Shown: positions 6,244 to 6,658 of the stretch, in pieces
How the letters are laid out: each line of letters begins with the position of its first letter
Position numbering within the stretch: position 1 is the first letter of the stretch
Origin: Methanobacterium sp.
Lineage (GTDB): Archaea; Methanobacteriota; Methanobacteria; Methanobacteriales; Methanobacteriaceae
DNA length: 6,658 nt
Assembly (NCBI GenBank): GCA_003164415.1
Contig: PLTK01000089.1
Coordinates: 1-6,658, forward strand
Reading direction: 5' to 3'
Program-made: the position numbers and the translations under genes
Notes under the pieces: model-generated
Database searches by the model: none
What the model saw: the letters and a program-made list of their open reading frames with translations, nothing else
What the model was told of the DNA's origin: nothing

Positions 6244-6303
6244 GTTATCAATAACTCCATTCCATCATCAAAATTTGTAATGTAGGATCATGTAATAATT
6301 TTA

Positions 6304-6311
6304 TTATTAAA
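6304..6311 (-). promoter_or_regulatory. Possible egsA TATA box
   Basis: On the minus strand TTTAATAA (6311-6304) would place the start near 6282 with a leader of about 38 nt. It overlaps one arm of the dyad at 6309-6332. The whole region is AT-rich, so the assignment is uncertain. Confidence 0.3.
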
Positions 6312-6332
6312 TGATCAGAAACCAGATCATTT
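6309..6332. repeat. 8-bp dyad AAATGATC-N8-GATCATTT upstream of egsA
   Basis: Perfect arms at 6309-6316 and 6325-6332 with an 8-nt spacer overlap the candidate egsA TATA box and the BRE position. A further GATCAT copy lies at 6286-6291, near the expected start site. It may be an operator; by length alone a dyad like this could arise by chance in AT-rich DNA. Confidence 0.45.
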
Positions 6333-6507
6333 TAGTATTGTCTACATTTCTACGAATGTTATGTAGTGTAATGTTAAATAATGTAAATGATAAGTATTCA
6401 TGTAGATATTTAATTTATTCATATTAAAATCCTTTCAAATATTTTGCATTAATTTACATAAAAAAATTAGATATTGAAGGATATAGATTAAAAGTTAAAA
6501 ACATCAA

Positions 6508-6589
6508 AGTATTAATTGAATAATTGTGTGGTAAAATTATATTTCGTTTAGTTAAAGTCAGGAATTTATAAAATAGTTCAATTAATACT
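6508..6589. repeat. Perfect 13-bp inverted repeat, arms 56 bp apart
   Basis: AGTATTAATTGAA (6508-6520) is the exact reverse complement of TTCAATTAATACT (6577-6589). In addition, TTGAATAATT occurs as a direct repeat at 6516-6525 and 6591-6600. A TATA-like TTTATAAA (6565-6572) lies just inside the right arm. No gene is recognised between the arms. Confidence 0.6.
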
Positions 6590-6623
6590 CTTGAATAATT
6601 TAATGTATTTAGATGTTAATCTG

Positions 6624-6631
6624 TTTATATA
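6624..6631 (+). promoter_or_regulatory. TATA-like TTTATATA near the right edge
   Basis: This is an exact match to the archaeal TATA consensus on the plus strand, with an expected start near 6655. It would serve a gene outside the window. The preceding bases are not a good BRE, and AT-rich chance matches are common. Confidence 0.25.
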
Positions 6632-6658
6632 ATATTTTATAATATTGAAACAGTCACA

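Larger units (their letters stand above)
6244..6658. other. 415-bp non-coding region upstream of egsA
   Basis: I see no credible coding frame on either strand (dense stops, no ribosome site with a long frame) and no tRNA-like fold. The part near egsA should hold its promoter and leader. The far part may hold the promoter of a plus-strand gene beyond the window. It contains an 8-bp dyad (6309-6332), a cluster of TACAT/ATGTA words (6279-6405) and a 13-bp inverted repeat (6508-6589), listed separately. Confidence 0.7.

Noticed and set aside
6351..6356. TACGAA as a possible MsvR half-site upstream of egsA
   Set aside because: Only one half-site is present; the paired TTCGTA four bases before it is missing.
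6244..6658. CRISPR leader or array, or tRNA, in the long non-coding stretch
   Set aside because: There are no regularly spaced repeats of 25-40 bp and no GC-richer cloverleaf segment; the repeats seen are short dyads.
1..6658. Mobile element, prophage or defence system
   Set aside because: There is no transposase, integrase, nuclease or restriction gene and no terminal repeats with target duplications. All complete genes belong to families usual in methanogens, and codon use looks even across the window by eye.

Overview
The window reads as an AT-rich euryarchaeal chromosome, most likely a Methanobacterium-type methanogen (order Methanobacteriales). Evidence: a gene for sn-glycerol-1-phosphate dehydrogenase (the enzyme that sets archaeal lipid stereochemistry), an archaeal UPF0179 protein, an ArsR/V4R regulator of the methanogen MsvR type, Shine-Dalgarno sites of the AGGTGA form, TATA-like promoters, and oligo-T tracts without strong hairpins behind genes. 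The genus is inferred; no rRNA gene is present.

Layout. Positions 1-179 (minus) are the 5' end of a small heat-shock protein (Hsp20) gene that runs off the window edge. A divergent spacer (180-381) leads into a 60-aa 4-oxalocrotonate tautomerase-like enzyme (382-564, plus). Next come a 253-aa winged-helix/V4R transcription regulator (707-1468, plus) and a large thioredoxin-fold DUF255/YyaL-family protein (1627-3744, plus). These plus-strand genes are separated by AT-rich gaps; the tautomerase and the regulator are each followed by a T8 or T9 tract, so they are probably separate transcription units.

Converging on this block, the minus strand carries egsA (5200-6243), a UPF0179 gene (4529-4960) and rpiA (3828-4499). 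UPF0179 and rpiA are 29 bp apart and probably co-transcribed. egsA is upstream, with a 239-bp AT-rich gap and its own T8 tract between. From memory, the same egsA-UPF0179-rpiA order occurs in Methanothermobacter thermautotrophicus (MTH610-609-608), so this is an ordinary conserved methanobacterial neighbourhood.

How the genes relate. egsA (lipid backbone) and rpiA (pentose phosphate interconversion) are core metabolism. The left half has a stress and redox flavour: a chaperone, a cysteine-rich regulator of a family known to sense redox state, and a CxxC thioredoxin-fold protein. That they form one functional group is inference only.

The right end (6244-6658) is 415 bp of non-coding, very AT-rich DNA with several dyads, including a perfect 13-bp inverted repeat. 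I found no mobile element, CRISPR array, tRNA or rRNA, and nothing I would call a new system. The best leads are the regulatory dyads, the unexplained nine-cysteine UPF0179 protein, and the V4R regulator next to the DUF255 gene.
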